This document shows positions 1 through 8,247 of a stretch of DNA of 27,996 nucleotides, piece by piece (the first letter of the stretch is position 1; every line of letters begins with the position of its first letter). Origin of the DNA: a virus. The notes beneath the pieces are model-generated. The model was given only the letters and a program-made list of their open reading frames with translations. It had not been told where the DNA came from and did no database searches. Location: positions 1-27,996 of IMG/VR virus record IMGVR_UViG_3300046656_000193; one strand, given 5' to 3'. A program made the translations under genes and the position numbers.

Positions 1-242
1 CGGATGAGTTCGTCGCGCTCGATATCGTAATCAGCGCCCATCACGACCGCTGTCACGGAGAAGCGGTCTACGTTCAACCCGAGGCTTTGCGTTGTGTGGT
101 GATCGCTGTTCGGATACTCGTGAACCGTTCCGCGATTGCCGCCTTCGCGCTGGTCTTGCGCCAGGTAAAACTTGACGCCACGAAAGCTAGACTGCGCGCC
201 AGGGCCAGGGCTGATGCGTCGGAATCGTTCGTGGAAGGTCAC
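1..242 (-). CDS. DNA circularization protein N-terminal part (Mu gpN-like), partial
   Basis: Eighty codons are present before the window ends. The reading begins VTFHERFRRI and contains SSFRGVKFYL, VHEYPNSD, LGLNVDRFSV and GADYDIERDELI. This is the pattern of the DNA_circ_N domain: a hydrophobic strand, HE[FY]P, an L-G strand, then GxDY...RD.LI. In Mu-like phages this protein (gpN/gp43) follows the tape measure and belongs to the tail hub or baseplate region. The start is a GTG whose bases overlap the tape-measure TGA (GTGA), so translation is probably coupled. The C-terminus lies outside the window. Confidence 0.8.
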   Translation of the reverse strand, partial: MTFHERFRRISPGPGAQSSFRGVKFYLAQDQREGGNRGTVHEYPNSDHHTTQSLGLNVDRFSVTAVVMGADYDIERDELI

Positions 243-2242
243 AGTGAACCTGGCATGTTCGGGCCTGACGAAGTGGAGATGCGCGCGCCGCGTGACTTCT
301 TGACTGCGGCAGTGGCCGTGGCGCTGCCGTCAGAGCTCACCTTCACGTCCACCTTGATCTCGCCGTCTACAGGCATCTTATCGAGCCCGCGTTTGCTGGA
401 CCGTTTGACTTCTTCGCCGAGCAGCGAGTCGACGATGTGTTCAGAAATGGTTCTGCCAGTTTGGCTAGCAGACCATTCATTGAGGCCATAACCAACAGCA
501 CCGCCAACAAGTCCAGCGGTGCCAACCAAGGCCGCTCCGCCAGCGACAAGCCCGGCCGTAGCGAGCGCTCCGCCGCCTGCCGCGGCAGCGGTTCCGGCTG
601 CCCCTGCTGCGCCCGCAGCGGCTGTGGCAGCAGCCCCACCGCCAGCGAGTTTCGAGGCTAGACCAATGCCGCCAGTCACTGCGCCGCCTACGCCGATGGC
701 GCTTGCCCAAAGTGATAGCGTCCCAAACGACTTCTCCAGCGAGTTGCTCGCTTTCGACAATGCCAACACCTGAGCGTTGTAGTCTTTCAGGTTCGCGATG
801 GTGTCGTTCTGCATCTCGATGGCCTGGCGTTGCATGTCGAGCACGCCAGAAGATTCGAACTTTGCCATCTGTCCAGTCGTGAAATCGCGACCACCCTGAG
901 CTTCGACGCCAGCGATTGTCGAGATGTCTACAGCTCCATCCTTGCCAGCTTGCACGCGGCGATACGCCGAAATGAGCGCCATGATGGCTTTGTTCGGGAT
1001 GATGTCTGTGCCGAATATTTCAGCGCGCACGCCTTCTTTATTGAACTTCTTACTGTCAGCAAGCGTCGACACGATGTTGGACATCGATCGTCCGCGCACG
1101 TCAATACCGGTGCGCTGTTTGATTTCTTTGATGTGGGTGGGGTTGCCCATGAACGCAACCAACCGTTCAACCATCGTCGCCGTCTCTGCTGAGCCAGCAC
1201 CGAGCGTGCCAGCTGCTTGAGATGTGCCGAGAAACTCATTCAACCCGGCCATGCCTTGCATACCTGTTGACTGTTGGAATATGCCAGCGACAGACGCGAA
1301 GTCTCGCGCGAAGTCCTTGACCTCGATGCTGCCTTTGTTGGCCGACTGGATCATCTTGTATCCAGCGTCGATGGCTTCCTTTCCAGTCAGACCAAACGCT
1401 TGCTTGATGTAACCAAGTGCCGTGGCGAATTCGGCAGTGTCAGATCCTGATGCCTTCGCCATCTTGGAGATTTCTTCCAAGTTGTTTGCAAAGAACTTCA
1501 GGTCATTGAACTTTGCTTGGCCGCTCTCCAGCACGCCTACGAGTTCATCTGGTCCCTTACCAGATGCCATCGCAGCGCTCATCACTTGCGACTGCACGGT
1601 GGCTGTTTGCCGGTCATCGAGCCCAGCCTGCCCGCTCACCTGGATCAAGCGCTCACGGAAGTCGTTCGCTTTCTGCACGCGCGTTGCTACGTCGTCTGTG
1701 CCAGTGATGCCGCGAGCTGTGCCCATGGCGGCCATCCCGCCAGCCATGACTCCGCCAACTACAGCGCCAACAGCACCGCCGGCTCCGCGAATCGTCCGGC
1801 GCGTTGCGTCTTGTCGCGTTCGAACCGACTTCTCTTCGTCACGCAAACGCTTGTCAGCTTCGCGCGCCGCATGCTTCGTAACACGCTCTTCTGCGCGCAT
1901 GCGAACGTCGGCGCTTTTCTGCGCAAGCCTCGCCCAATGAAGCGACATCTTGTCAGCTTCACGCTTTTGCGCTTCAGCCGCGCGCGTCGCGGCCTTCGCT
2001 GCGTCTTGCTCTGCCTTTGTGCGAGCCTTGGCGGTCTGGTCTGCCGCGCGCTTCAGCGCAGCTGCGGCCTGTTGAGCCGACCGTATCTTGTCGCGCTCTG
2101 CTTTTTGCGCCGCCTTCGCAGTCTCAGCAAGCGCCTTCTTCTCTGCTTGTGCTGCAGCGTCAGTCTCGCGTCGCGCTCCACGGATCGTGCGCTGAACTTC
2201 GCTCGCTCCGATAAGCTCGATTTTCACGCGAGCATTCGCCAC
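239..2242 (-). CDS. tail tape measure protein
   Basis: 667 residues, the longest gene here, placed between the frameshifted chaperone and the DNA_circ_N protein as in Mu-like tails. Residues 1 to about 150 are Ala/Lys/Arg/Glu-rich and strongly predicted coiled coil. A Gly/Ala hydrophobic stretch follows at about 152-175, and a second long Ala/Gly-rich segment lies at about 515-600. The middle carries the TMP-like module with phrases such as SGQAGLDDRQTATVQSQVM and FGLTGKEAIDAGYKMIQSAN. The protein should set tail length and be threaded through the tube. Start ATG lies 7 bases after the stop of the frameshifted chaperone. Identification rests on length, composition and synteny. Confidence 0.9.
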   Translation of the reverse strand: MANARVKIELIGASEVQRTIRGARRETDAAAQAEKKALAETAKAAQKAERDKIRSAQQAAAALKRAADQTAKARTKAEQDAAKAATRAAEAQKREADKMSLHWARLAQKSADVRMRAEERVTKHAAREADKRLRDEEKSVRTRQDATRRTIRGAGGAVGAVVGGVMAGGMAAMGTARGITGTDDVATRVQKANDFRERLIQVSGQAGLDDRQTATVQSQVMSAAMASGKGPDELVGVLESGQAKFNDLKFFANNLEEISKMAKASGSDTAEFATALGYIKQAFGLTGKEAIDAGYKMIQSANKGSIEVKDFARDFASVAGIFQQSTGMQGMAGLNEFLGTSQAAGTLGAGSAETATMVERLVAFMGNPTHIKEIKQRTGIDVRGRSMSNIVSTLADSKKFNKEGVRAEIFGTDIIPNKAIMALISAYRRVQAGKDGAVDISTIAGVEAQGGRDFTTGQMAKFESSGVLDMQRQAIEMQNDTIANLKDYNAQVLALSKASNSLEKSFGTLSLWASAIGVGGAVTGGIGLASKLAGGGAAATAAAGAAGAAGTAAAAGGGALATAGLVAGGAALVGTAGLVGGAVGYGLNEWSASQTGRTISEHIVDSLLGEEVKRSSKRGLDKMPVDGEIKVDVKVSSDGSATATAAVKKSRGARISTSSGPNMPGSL

Positions 2243-2248
2243 TGGATG

Positions 2249-2832
2249 TCACTTTCTGACTAGGAGCTTCTCCCAGTCGTTACGGCACTGCATGAAGTAG
2301 GCTACTTGGGTGTTGGTTGCATCGAGCGCAGAACGGCAGCCGTAGAAAGCAACAATCTCAACAGCGAATCGCGATCGAGTGTCATCAAACGGCCTGCCGC
2401 GTCGGGTTTTCCCAAGTGAGCGACCAGCTCTTGAACCTCCTCCTCGGGTAAATGCGAGAGAGGGTCAACAGCGTATTGATGGTTCGCATAGAGCGCAAAC
2501 AACTGAGTAACAAGTGGAGCGTCAAGCCCGCGAACGTCGTCTAGGCTATCGAAAAACTGATCAGGGAAGTCTGAGTTTTTGCTGTCAGGGTCGACAAACG
2601 CCTTAAAAATGACGTTGCGGCTGATGGCAAGGTCTAGAATCTCAGGGTCGATAAACACGTCTGCGCGACGCTCTTTGACGTACGCCTGAGCGTCCAGTCT
2701 GCACTGGTCCATCTCGGAGCTGGTCAGCGACCTGACTCCGCATTCGCCACCATTGCCACCGGGGAACGTGTAACGAGCGAACGCCCTGCGGCCTGCCAGG
2801 GCGAGCGCGAACAGCTCAGAATTGAACTTCAC
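2249..2832 (-). CDS. tail assembly chaperone, -1 frameshift product (gpG-GT type)
   Basis: Shifting back one base at GGGAAAA, the -1 frame stays open for 52 codons beyond zero-frame codon 142 and ends at TGA, seven bases before the tape-measure start. The join is 2407-2832 plus 2249-2407 and gives 194 residues. The extension looks like real protein (TRRGRPFDDT, RFAVEIVAFYGC, VAYFMQC, NDWEKLLVRK), with the aromatic and Trp residues typical of such tails. In lambda and Mu, the fixed ratio of short to long chaperone is needed for tail assembly. I found no convincing downstream stem-loop here. Confidence 0.8.
2302..2832 (-). CDS. tail assembly chaperone, short (zero-frame) product
   Basis: 176 residues between tube and tape measure, the place of Mu gp41 or lambda gpG. 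These chaperones bind the tape measure during tail assembly and are not part of the virion. The protein is acidic, starts MKFNSELFALALAGRRAFAR and ends LRSMQPTPK before TAG. The gene contains GGGAAAA at plus 2407-2413, in phase as G-GGA-AAA at codons 141-142. This gives a longer -1 frameshift product, listed separately. Most ribosomes are expected to make this short form. Confidence 0.85.
   Translation of the reverse strand: MKFNSELFALALAGRRAFARYTFPGGNGGECGVRSLTSSEMDQCRLDAQAYVKERRADVFIDPEILDLAISRNVIFKAFVDPDSKNSDFPDQFFDSLDDVRGLDAPLVTQLFALYANHQYAVDPLSHLPEEEVQELVAHLGKPDAAGRLMTLDRDSLLRLLLSTAAVLRSMQPTPK
2407..2413 (-). promoter_or_regulatory. slippery heptamer GGGAAAA for -1 frameshift
   Basis: On the coding strand the chaperone reads TTG GGA AAA CCC. 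G-GGA-AAA fits X-XXY-YYZ in the correct phase, and both tRNAs can re-pair in the -1 frame. The position near the 3' end of the chaperone, and the open -1 frame running to just before the tape measure, make programmed frameshifting the simplest reading. Confidence 0.8.
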
Positions 2833-2841
2833 TGGTCAACC

Positions 2842-3210
2842 TCAGGTTGGATCTGGACAGGGGTTTCCTTCGATCAACATCGAGAAGCGACCGTTTGAGC
2901 TCGAAATAGTCACAGGGTCGCCGGACCGAAACGCATCAACGATGAGGTAGGATTGGCCGGGAACGTCCGAGATGATTTCGACCGTCGCGCCAGTCAATTC
3001 GTTGAGAATCTTCATCGTGAATCCGGCCGTAACGAGCCCTTCGAACTTCACGCTCGCTGGCATGAGCTTCGCGTTGCGCTGGTTGATAGAATCGTCTGCA
3101 ACCTCGGCCGTGACCTGGTAGCCGCCAACCGAAAGGTCAACGGAGTCAGGCACAGTCTTGACGAGCTTCGAGTTGATTTTGAGCTTTACGTTGCCGCGTA
3201 CTTTTGCCAT
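2842..3210 (-). CDS. tail tube protein (Mu gpM-like)
   Basis: 122 residues, close to the Mu tube protein length, directly downstream of the sheath gene. It starts MAKVRGNVKLKINSKLVKT and has the short beta-strand pattern of the tail-tube family, including KFEGLVTAGFTMKILNELTG, GATVEIISDVPG, SYLIVDAF and GRFSMLIEG. It should polymerise into the inner tube inside the contractile sheath. The gap to the sheath stop is about 20 bases. Assigned by synteny and strand pattern. Confidence 0.88.
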   Translation of the reverse strand: MAKVRGNVKLKINSKLVKTVPDSVDLSVGGYQVTAEVADDSINQRNAKLMPASVKFEGLVTAGFTMKILNELTGATVEIISDVPGQSYLIVDAFRSGDPVTISSSNGRFSMLIEGNPCPDPT

Positions 3211-3231
3211 TCGTCATCTCCCTCGGCGCGT

Positions 3232-4713
3232 TCAGCGCAAGAAGTCCAAACGCGTCTTGGTGATGTGCAGCCGGTTCACGAGGTCAGGCACGCCGATCAT
3301 GTCGAAGCCATCTTCAGTGCGCTCGACTTCGATGTCTGCTGTGAACTGGTCGGGGTTCTCGATCCAGCCTTGCGAGTATGCCCAGACCGCGCGCGCGCGT
3401 CCCGCGAACTCAGCGCGAATCGTTGCTGGCGTGATGATTGGCAGCCCTGGCGCGTACGATGTGCCATCAGCCGCGTGCATGAAGTCAGGGTACTTCGCGC
3501 CAAGATACGTGCGCCAATCGTAGCGTATTGCCGCGAGCAAGAACGGCACCTGGATGTCGCGATACTTGCTGTCCGCGTTGCCGTTCGCGTCGGTCTGATA
3601 CGTGGTGACCAGGCGCTCGATACGGCACTTTCCGCTGGAGTCGACCGTGTAAGTCGACACGCCTTCGGCAAGCAATTGTTGACGCTCGCTCGCTTCAAAC
3701 TCATCACCAAGAACAGGCGCGAGCATGCAGTCGATTGCGGTGCCACGAAGCGGTTGGCCAGGGTGTGTCTTGAGCGCATGGGCCGCAGCAACCCCAGCCG
3801 CTGCAATCCACGGAGGGGTCGGAGAGAGCCCCGAGCCGAAGTCGGTCGACAACGCGTTGTTGCGCGAGTCGCCGAGCGTCGTGAGCGTGCCGAGCGATCC
3901 GTAAGCGCCGTAAAACTGATGGCACTCGCGCTGCACAACCGGGCCCCAACGACGGGTCATCTCAGTTTCGAACGCGGTCAACGTAGTTGCGTCGGTCCAC
4001 TGGTTGACGAGATGCGAAATGTGCGTATCGCCAATGGCGCCGATCGCAGTGGCAACCGATGGATTAGTCGCGCCTGAGGCAAACGCGGTAATCGCAAGCG
4101 AAACTCCGGTTGGTAGTTGCTCGCCAGTGAAATACGAATGCAAGCACTTGAGCGAGTTGCCTTGCGTGCCATCATTGCGCGCAGTCAGAGTCACGACGCC
4201 AACGAGATTGGTCGCTTGGACCGTGCGATATGGGTCAGCGTTGACGGCTGCGACGATGGCTGCGGCAATCGTCGTAACCGTATCGCCAGCCGCGCACGCA
4301 ACCGAGTATTTACCGCGCAGCGTCGCGCCTACCCAATACGGCGCGATGTACAACGCGATCGTGCCGGCTAGGTTCGAGCTGACGGTAACCGTGATGGTCG
4401 CAGTTGCGGGCACGCCGCTCGCATCGTCTGTCACGCCGATGACGTACATCTCGATGCTCGGGTAGACCGTCTTGGCAACGGCCACCATCTCAGCAGCAGG
4501 AGAACCAACGCCAGCCGCGTACTCCGCGTCAGCCGCGCTGAAGCAGCGGTAAGGCACGCTCGTGGCGATGGCACCGGTAGACAGGCGCGAACCCACAATC
4601 GTCATGCGGCGTGGGAGCTCAGGAGTCGAGGATGTGGCGCGGTTGCCGTTGACCTCGGTGTAGTTGCCGGGCACGAGGTAGTTGCTTGGAATGCCCTGAA
4701 AAACAATCGTCAT
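3232..4713 (-). CDS. contractile tail sheath protein (Mu gpL-like)
   Basis: 493 residues, matching the usual Mu gpL length. The N-terminus reads TIVFQGIPSNYLVPGNYTEV with an early PRRMTIVGSRLSTG, typical of Mu-type sheaths. The C-terminal part includes DYDWRTYLGAKYPDF-like sequence, AEFAGRARAVWAYSQGWIEN and RLHITKTRLDFLR, the strands that link neighbouring sheath subunits. The start overlaps the stop of the upstream DUF2635-like gene as ATGA, so translation is coupled. The sheath makes this a myovirus-type tail. Confidence 0.92.
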   Translation of the reverse strand: MTIVFQGIPSNYLVPGNYTEVNGNRATSSTPELPRRMTIVGSRLSTGAIATSVPYRCFSAADAEYAAGVGSPAAEMVAVAKTVYPSIEMYVIGVTDDASGVPATATITVTVSSNLAGTIALYIAPYWVGATLRGKYSVACAAGDTVTTIAAAIVAAVNADPYRTVQATNLVGVVTLTARNDGTQGNSLKCLHSYFTGEQLPTGVSLAITAFASGATNPSVATAIGAIGDTHISHLVNQWTDATTLTAFETEMTRRWGPVVQRECHQFYGAYGSLGTLTTLGDSRNNALSTDFGSGLSPTPPWIAAAGVAAAHALKTHPGQPLRGTAIDCMLAPVLGDEFEASERQQLLAEGVSTYTVDSSGKCRIERLVTTYQTDANGNADSKYRDIQVPFLLAAIRYDWRTYLGAKYPDFMHAADGTSYAPGLPIITPATIRAEFAGRARAVWAYSQGWIENPDQFTADIEVERTEDGFDMIGVPDLVNRLHITKTRLDFLR

Positions 4714-4925
4714 TGGCTACCGCCCTTGTCTGCAGATTTGACCACTGCACTCGGCTTGTCCGCTCCGAGAAACGTCAAGTCGCCGTGGCGATCCAGGTTG
4801 CGCCAGTAGGGGCCGTCCTCAACGAACTTGCCCTCTTCAGGCAATCGCACTTGGGGAGAACCACCCTTCATCGCGGGGTCGGGAATCATCATGCCGGGCT
4901 TCGGCACTACGAAAACTTTCGGCAT
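4710..4925 (-). CDS. DUF2635-like small tail-associated protein (Mu gp38 position)
   Basis: 71 residues starting MPKVFVVPKPGMMIPDPAMK. The pattern of V-x-P-x-PG near the start, then DP, then LPEEG, then YWRNLDRHGDLT matches the DUF2635 family that lies just before the sheath in Mu-like phages. I chose the internal ATG at 4925 because the family begins with this motif; the longer reading adds a basic stretch (MMLPTKSPWRKRHRSH) unlike the family. The stop overlaps the sheath start (ATGA). The molecular role of this family is not established. Confidence 0.85.
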   Translation of the reverse strand: MPKVFVVPKPGMMIPDPAMKGGSPQVRLPEEGKFVEDGPYWRNLDRHGDLTFLGADKPSAVVKSADKGGSQ

Positions 4926-4932
4926 GTGGCTC

Positions 4933-5517
4933 CTATGGCGTTTGCGCCAGGGTGATTTCGTCGGAAGCATCAATAACCCCGTCCTTAGGAGCGAGGTCGT
5001 ACCTTGTGATGAGCTTGGTGAACGCCAAGATGTCGTCAGACTCGGCAGGCGGCAGCACGAGCAATTGGCGCCATTGCACGGCCCAAATCAGCGCGCTTTT
5101 GGCCTCGGCCGTTCCCTCGTACAACGGGATGACGCGCGCGCGTTCGGCTTTATCTCTGTAGTCGAGATCTTCGAATCCAGTGCCTTCATCCCACGCGCTT
5201 TTGGCTACCACGTGTAGAATCTCAGGCAGCAGACCGAGCATCACTTGCCCACGCGGTAAAGCGCTCGGACCAGTGTCGTCTTTCGCAACGATGTACACGC
5301 TCCACATACCGAGAATGTCCACTTCGTCTGCAGACCAGTCCCACTCTTCCGATCCGTTGAATGCGACCCGCAAGCCGATGGCCGTGTTTTTTATGCACGG
5401 CGTGATGTGTTCTGGCTGGAGAGTGGAGAACTCGTGCTCTTGGATGTACTCGTCGCCAAGAGACAACGCGGCGCGTAGTCGGTCAACGATGGCGGCGCGC
5501 ATCAGCAATATGGACAT
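4933..5517 (-). CDS. Mu gp37-like (DUF1834-type) tail completion protein
   Basis: 194 residues starting MSILLMRAAIVDRLRAALS. It sits between the gp10/gpG-like protein and the DUF2635-like protein, the position of Mu gp37. The middle shows alternating strands, VDILGMWSVYIVAKD and LIWAVQWRQLLVL, as in proteins at the tail-head joining end that measure about 200 residues. The function as a tail terminator or completion protein is inferred from synteny; sequence recognition is only moderate. Confidence 0.65.
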   Translation of the reverse strand: MSILLMRAAIVDRLRAALSLGDEYIQEHEFSTLQPEHITPCIKNTAIGLRVAFNGSEEWDWSADEVDILGMWSVYIVAKDDTGPSALPRGQVMLGLLPEILHVVAKSAWDEGTGFEDLDYRDKAERARVIPLYEGTAEAKSALIWAVQWRQLLVLPPAESDDILAFTKLITRYDLAPKDGVIDASDEITLAQTP

Positions 5518-5520
5518 TGG

Positions 5521-6009
5521 TCAGTCTTTCGTGAATCCAGCCTGGATGAACGCCAACTCGACAGCTTTCGGCACAAGCTCGTCTGCGAAATGAGGCAGTA
5601 CTTTCTGCACTGCGTTGTGCAAAAAGTTGGTCGCCTTCGTGCCAGGGTGATCGACTCCACCAGCGAACGCGAATCCGCCTGCAACGGGGAAACGAAGCGA
5701 GCGCTTGTAACGCGGTTCGATGCGATGCGGGCGCGTGCCCTTCTCAACGTACTGAGCGTAAGCAGCGCCTGCTGACACCGTGGCTGACAAGTCATTGCCG
5801 AGCACGCTGCCAGTTGGGCCAACCGCCTCGATGGAGTTCGTGAGTAACCCGGTGCGGTCCTTGTAATCGTGGTTCGCGCGCGCCTCATCAGCGGCGTTCT
5901 GCGCGGCTTGCCAGACGGCGTGCTTCAGGTTGCGCTCCAGCGTTTCTTCGACTCCCTTGAACACGCGTGCGAGCGATTCGAGGCTGTGAAGGTTGCGCCT
6001 GGCTGCCAT
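5521..6009 (-). CDS. HK97 gp10-like / Mu gpG-like virion morphogenesis protein
   Basis: 162 residues. The phrase AAYAQYVEKGTRPHRIEPR followed by GVDHPGTKATNFLHNAVQ is the recognised core of the HK97-gp10/Mu-gpG family (Y-A-x-YVExGTR-PH...HPGTKxxxFL). Members act at the head-tail interface. The N-terminal third is helical (LARVFKGVEETLERNLKHAV). Three bases separate its ATG from the stop of the preceding connector gene. Confidence 0.82.
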   Translation of the reverse strand: MAARRNLHSLESLARVFKGVEETLERNLKHAVWQAAQNAADEARANHDYKDRTGLLTNSIEAVGPTGSVLGNDLSATVSAGAAYAQYVEKGTRPHRIEPRYKRSLRFPVAGGFAFAGGVDHPGTKATNFLHNAVQKVLPHFADELVPKAVELAFIQAGFTKD

Positions 6010-6012
6010 GGC

Positions 6013-6423
6013 TTATCCTCGACTGAGTCGGACAGACAGAGACGACGTGGTCGCTCCAGCGCGGACGCTCGGTTGCAGCGACGTCATCTCCTGGGAAAAC
6101 AACTTGTCGAATCGAGCAGCCTGTTTACTGAACGGGCCCTCTTCGTAGGTGATCGCGCCGCCGTAAAGCATGCTTAGCGTGCGGTATGCGACCGCCACCT
6201 TGAGCTCACTGGGCACGAGAAGGTCAGTCTCTCGAATCGGCGGGCGACGTCGCGCAAGCCCCTCGAGAATGAAACGCAGCGCGTTCTGACGGCCAATCAG
6301 CGCCGTCTTGTTGTCATCGTCATCCAGCCATTCAGCAGGGATGATTTCGGTAAGGTTGCTGCGGCCGAGCGTGTACTCTTCGAGAGTCGCGTCGGTGCAG
6401 ATATCGTCGACGTCAAGACTCAT
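6013..6423 (-). CDS. head-tail connector protein (Mu gp36 / gp6-like position)
   Basis: 136 residues starting MSLDVDDICTDATLEEYTLG. It is largely helical, with the segment RQNALRFILEGLARRRPPI followed by SELKVAVAYRTLSMLYGGAI, like small adaptor proteins that dock under the portal. It overlaps the stop of the upstream capsid-proximal gene as ATGA. Role assigned from position and size; the family is not certain. Confidence 0.6.
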   Translation of the reverse strand: MSLDVDDICTDATLEEYTLGRSNLTEIIPAEWLDDDDNKTALIGRQNALRFILEGLARRRPPIRETDLLVPSELKVAVAYRTLSMLYGGAITYEEGPFSKQAARFDKLFSQEMTSLQPSVRAGATTSSLSVRLSRG

Positions 6424-6923
6424 GACAATCCCAGCTCTTCAGAGATGAAGCGACGCAATCGCGGAAGCTTCCAACTCTGGTCTAGATTGCCCAGCTTCTC
6501 GGCGACAACACGAGCCTCACGCTCGTCGAGCTTCGCCAAATCGGACATGGTCGCAGGGAACTCTTGAGCAGCGACAGGCGACGCGATCACCGGCTCGACC
6601 GTCTCGATGGTGACATCGAGTTGAGCCGCTGCGATGGCCTTCGCTTCTTCAAGAAGTTTGACGGGAACTTTCACCGTTGTCGCAGGTTGGAATCGCGACA
6701 AGTCGCCGATCTCGCACGTGTCGCCTTCAACGCGCCACGCGCCGTCGACTAGCATGTTGCTCACAAGTCGGAAGAGCATCCGGCCCAGCATTGGGCCGGA
6801 CACTCCATTCTCAAACGTCGTGTTGAAAAAGCTGTCTGAGATGGCATCCTTCAAGATTGCTCGCCACATGCCACCTGGCATTCCGCCTTCGTCACGCGGC
6901 AAATCGTCCAGAGAAATAGCCAT
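6420..6923 (-). CDS. hypothetical capsid-proximal protein with C-terminal SAP-like basic helix
   Basis: 167 residues from ATG at 6923. The start is set by AAAGGAG nine bases upstream; a longer frame reaching 7010 would run into the end of the major capsid gene. The N-terminus (DDLPRDEGGMPGGMWRAIL) looks acidic then helical. The C-terminus KLGNLDQSWKLPRLRRFISEELGLS has a short basic helical segment. The gene lies between capsid and connector and overlaps the next gene by ATGA. Possibly a head completion factor, but I do not recognise the family. Confidence 0.7.
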   Translation of the reverse strand: MAISLDDLPRDEGGMPGGMWRAILKDAISDSFFNTTFENGVSGPMLGRMLFRLVSNMLVDGAWRVEGDTCEIGDLSRFQPATTVKVPVKLLEEAKAIAAAQLDVTIETVEPVIASPVAAQEFPATMSDLAKLDEREARVVAEKLGNLDQSWKLPRLRRFISEELGLS

Positions 6924-6940
6924 CTCAGAAGCTCCTTTGT

Positions 6941-8200
6941 TCAGACCGTGACGAGTTCGGAAGCGCGGCCAATCGCCAAAGGCGAGCCCACGCCGAATGC
7001 GCCGTACCACTCCACACGCGTGCGGGCAGCAGGCTTACCCTCGACTTGGCCCACATCGTACAGCTGGAATCCGCCGATGCGCGCTGCGTAAGGGTCGAGG
7101 TTGACGTTGGCCATGTCGCCGCCAGCTTGCACCACACCGTGGAATCCGATGCGAGGCGCGAGGCTGACCAAGTACACGCTCGAAAGCGTCGACACGCTCT
7201 TGGTCTCGGTCGAAGGGATGTCGTCGACTTGGAGGATCGGGACGCCGCCGTATGCGGGCATCTCTTGCATGCCAATCTTGCCGTCAGGTCCGATGACCTC
7301 AACGGCCATACGATCGCTGATGCTGGCACCGCGCGCGAGAGCGAGGTACTTGCGCTTCAGCTTGGCGTTCATCAAGAAGAAGCGATTTTCCTTGATCTTC
7401 ACCTTCTCGAGCAGCAACTCATCGAGCGCGTCGAACGAGAGGGCGTCGCCAGACGCTCCAGACGACACGCGCGTCTGCGCGAGAGACGTGAGCTTCGCGA
7501 GGCCGTCAGGTTCGTTGTTCGAGGACGTGAACGCGAGGTTGCACTCGCCGTTTGCCGTCGCGTCGGACACGTCGATCGTGACGTAAACCGACTTCGAACG
7601 GTTGAAGGAGTAGAGCGTCGCGCTGCCGTCTGCCGCGATGGCAACGTTCGCGCCATAGTCGATATCGCCAGGCGCACGATACGCCCAGAACGTACCAGTA
7701 TGCGTGTAGCGCAAGGTGCCAGGCCCTTGAAGGACGCTGTCTTGCCCGCCGCTCGGCACTGCGCCGTCGACCGCAAGACCAGGCGTGAGCGTCGCGTTGC
7801 TCACGACATAACCAGTCACGTTCGATCCGGTGATCATCTTCTGCTGAATCAGCTGGCCAGCAGCCTTGAGCTTCTGGGAGAGCTGCCAAGCAGTCGGGTC
7901 GCCGTTCGGGTTGCTCAGGTTCTTCGTGTAGTTGTACACGTCCATATCGCTTGAAATCAAGCGAAGCGGCGCAGCGAGTTGGTCGCCGAGCGACGTCGAC
8001 TCGGTGATGCTCGACGCGTTGAGCGCGACGAACTCAGCCGATGCCAACGCGCCCTCACGAACGAAGTCGTGAGAGGTGCCAACCGTCTCGATGAACGGCA
8101 GACGTGCGATCAATTCGTTGGTCGTGCAAACCGCTTTGAATACGCCAGCGGCAAGCGGGTTTCGGGCGAGTGAGCTCGCTCCGAGGTACGTATACGCCAT
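6941..8200 (-). CDS. major capsid protein (HK97-fold type)
   Basis: 419 residues directly after the scaffold gene, preceded by GGAGG with nine bases to ATG, a strong site suiting a highly made protein. The N-terminus (MAYTYLGASSLARNPLAAGV) contains a flexible arm. The middle has LDELLLEKVKIKENRFFLMN and KYLALARGASISDRM, the spine-helix-like region. A C-terminal block follows with IPILQ-like VPILQVDD, VYLVSLAP and GFQLYDVGQVEGKPAARTRV, as in the P-domain and A-domain of phage capsids. Assigned from length, synteny and this pattern. Confidence 0.85.
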   Translation of the reverse strand: MAYTYLGASSLARNPLAAGVFKAVCTTNELIARLPFIETVGTSHDFVREGALASAEFVALNASSITESTSLGDQLAAPLRLISSDMDVYNYTKNLSNPNGDPTAWQLSQKLKAAGQLIQQKMITGSNVTGYVVSNATLTPGLAVDGAVPSGGQDSVLQGPGTLRYTHTGTFWAYRAPGDIDYGANVAIAADGSATLYSFNRSKSVYVTIDVSDATANGECNLAFTSSNNEPDGLAKLTSLAQTRVSSGASGDALSFDALDELLLEKVKIKENRFFLMNAKLKRKYLALARGASISDRMAVEVIGPDGKIGMQEMPAYGGVPILQVDDIPSTETKSVSTLSSVYLVSLAPRIGFHGVVQAGGDMANVNLDPYAARIGGFQLYDVGQVEGKPAARTRVEWYGAFGVGSPLAIGRASELVTV

Positions 8201-8221
8201 ATCGATACTCCTCCGCTATTC

Positions 8222-8246
8222 GCGGGCTTTTCCCCGCCGAAGCGGG
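8222..8246 (-). promoter_or_regulatory. overlapping alternative RNA hairpins before the capsid gene
   Basis: On the transcribed strand the scaffold/capsid gap contains CCCGC-TTCG-GCGGG, a five-pair stem closed by a UUCG tetraloop. This is followed by GAAAAG and a second CCCGC. The central GCGGG can pair with either CCCGC, so the two hairpins exclude each other. The GGAGG ribosome site of the capsid gene follows about 8 bases after the second arm. It may stabilise the capsid message or tune initiation; no U-tract follows, so it is not a typical terminator. Confidence 0.45.
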
Positions 8247-8247
8247 A

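Noticed and set aside
2953-4077. 374-residue plus-strand ORF
   Set aside because: It lies antisense to the tail tube and sheath genes, is Arg/Val-rich low-complexity translation, and has no ribosome site or recognisable motif. It is a shadow of high-GC coding on the other strand.
7046-7954. 302-residue plus-strand ORF
   Set aside because: It is antisense to the major capsid gene, with a composition (Arg, Val, Asp, His) typical of antisense shadows in this genome.
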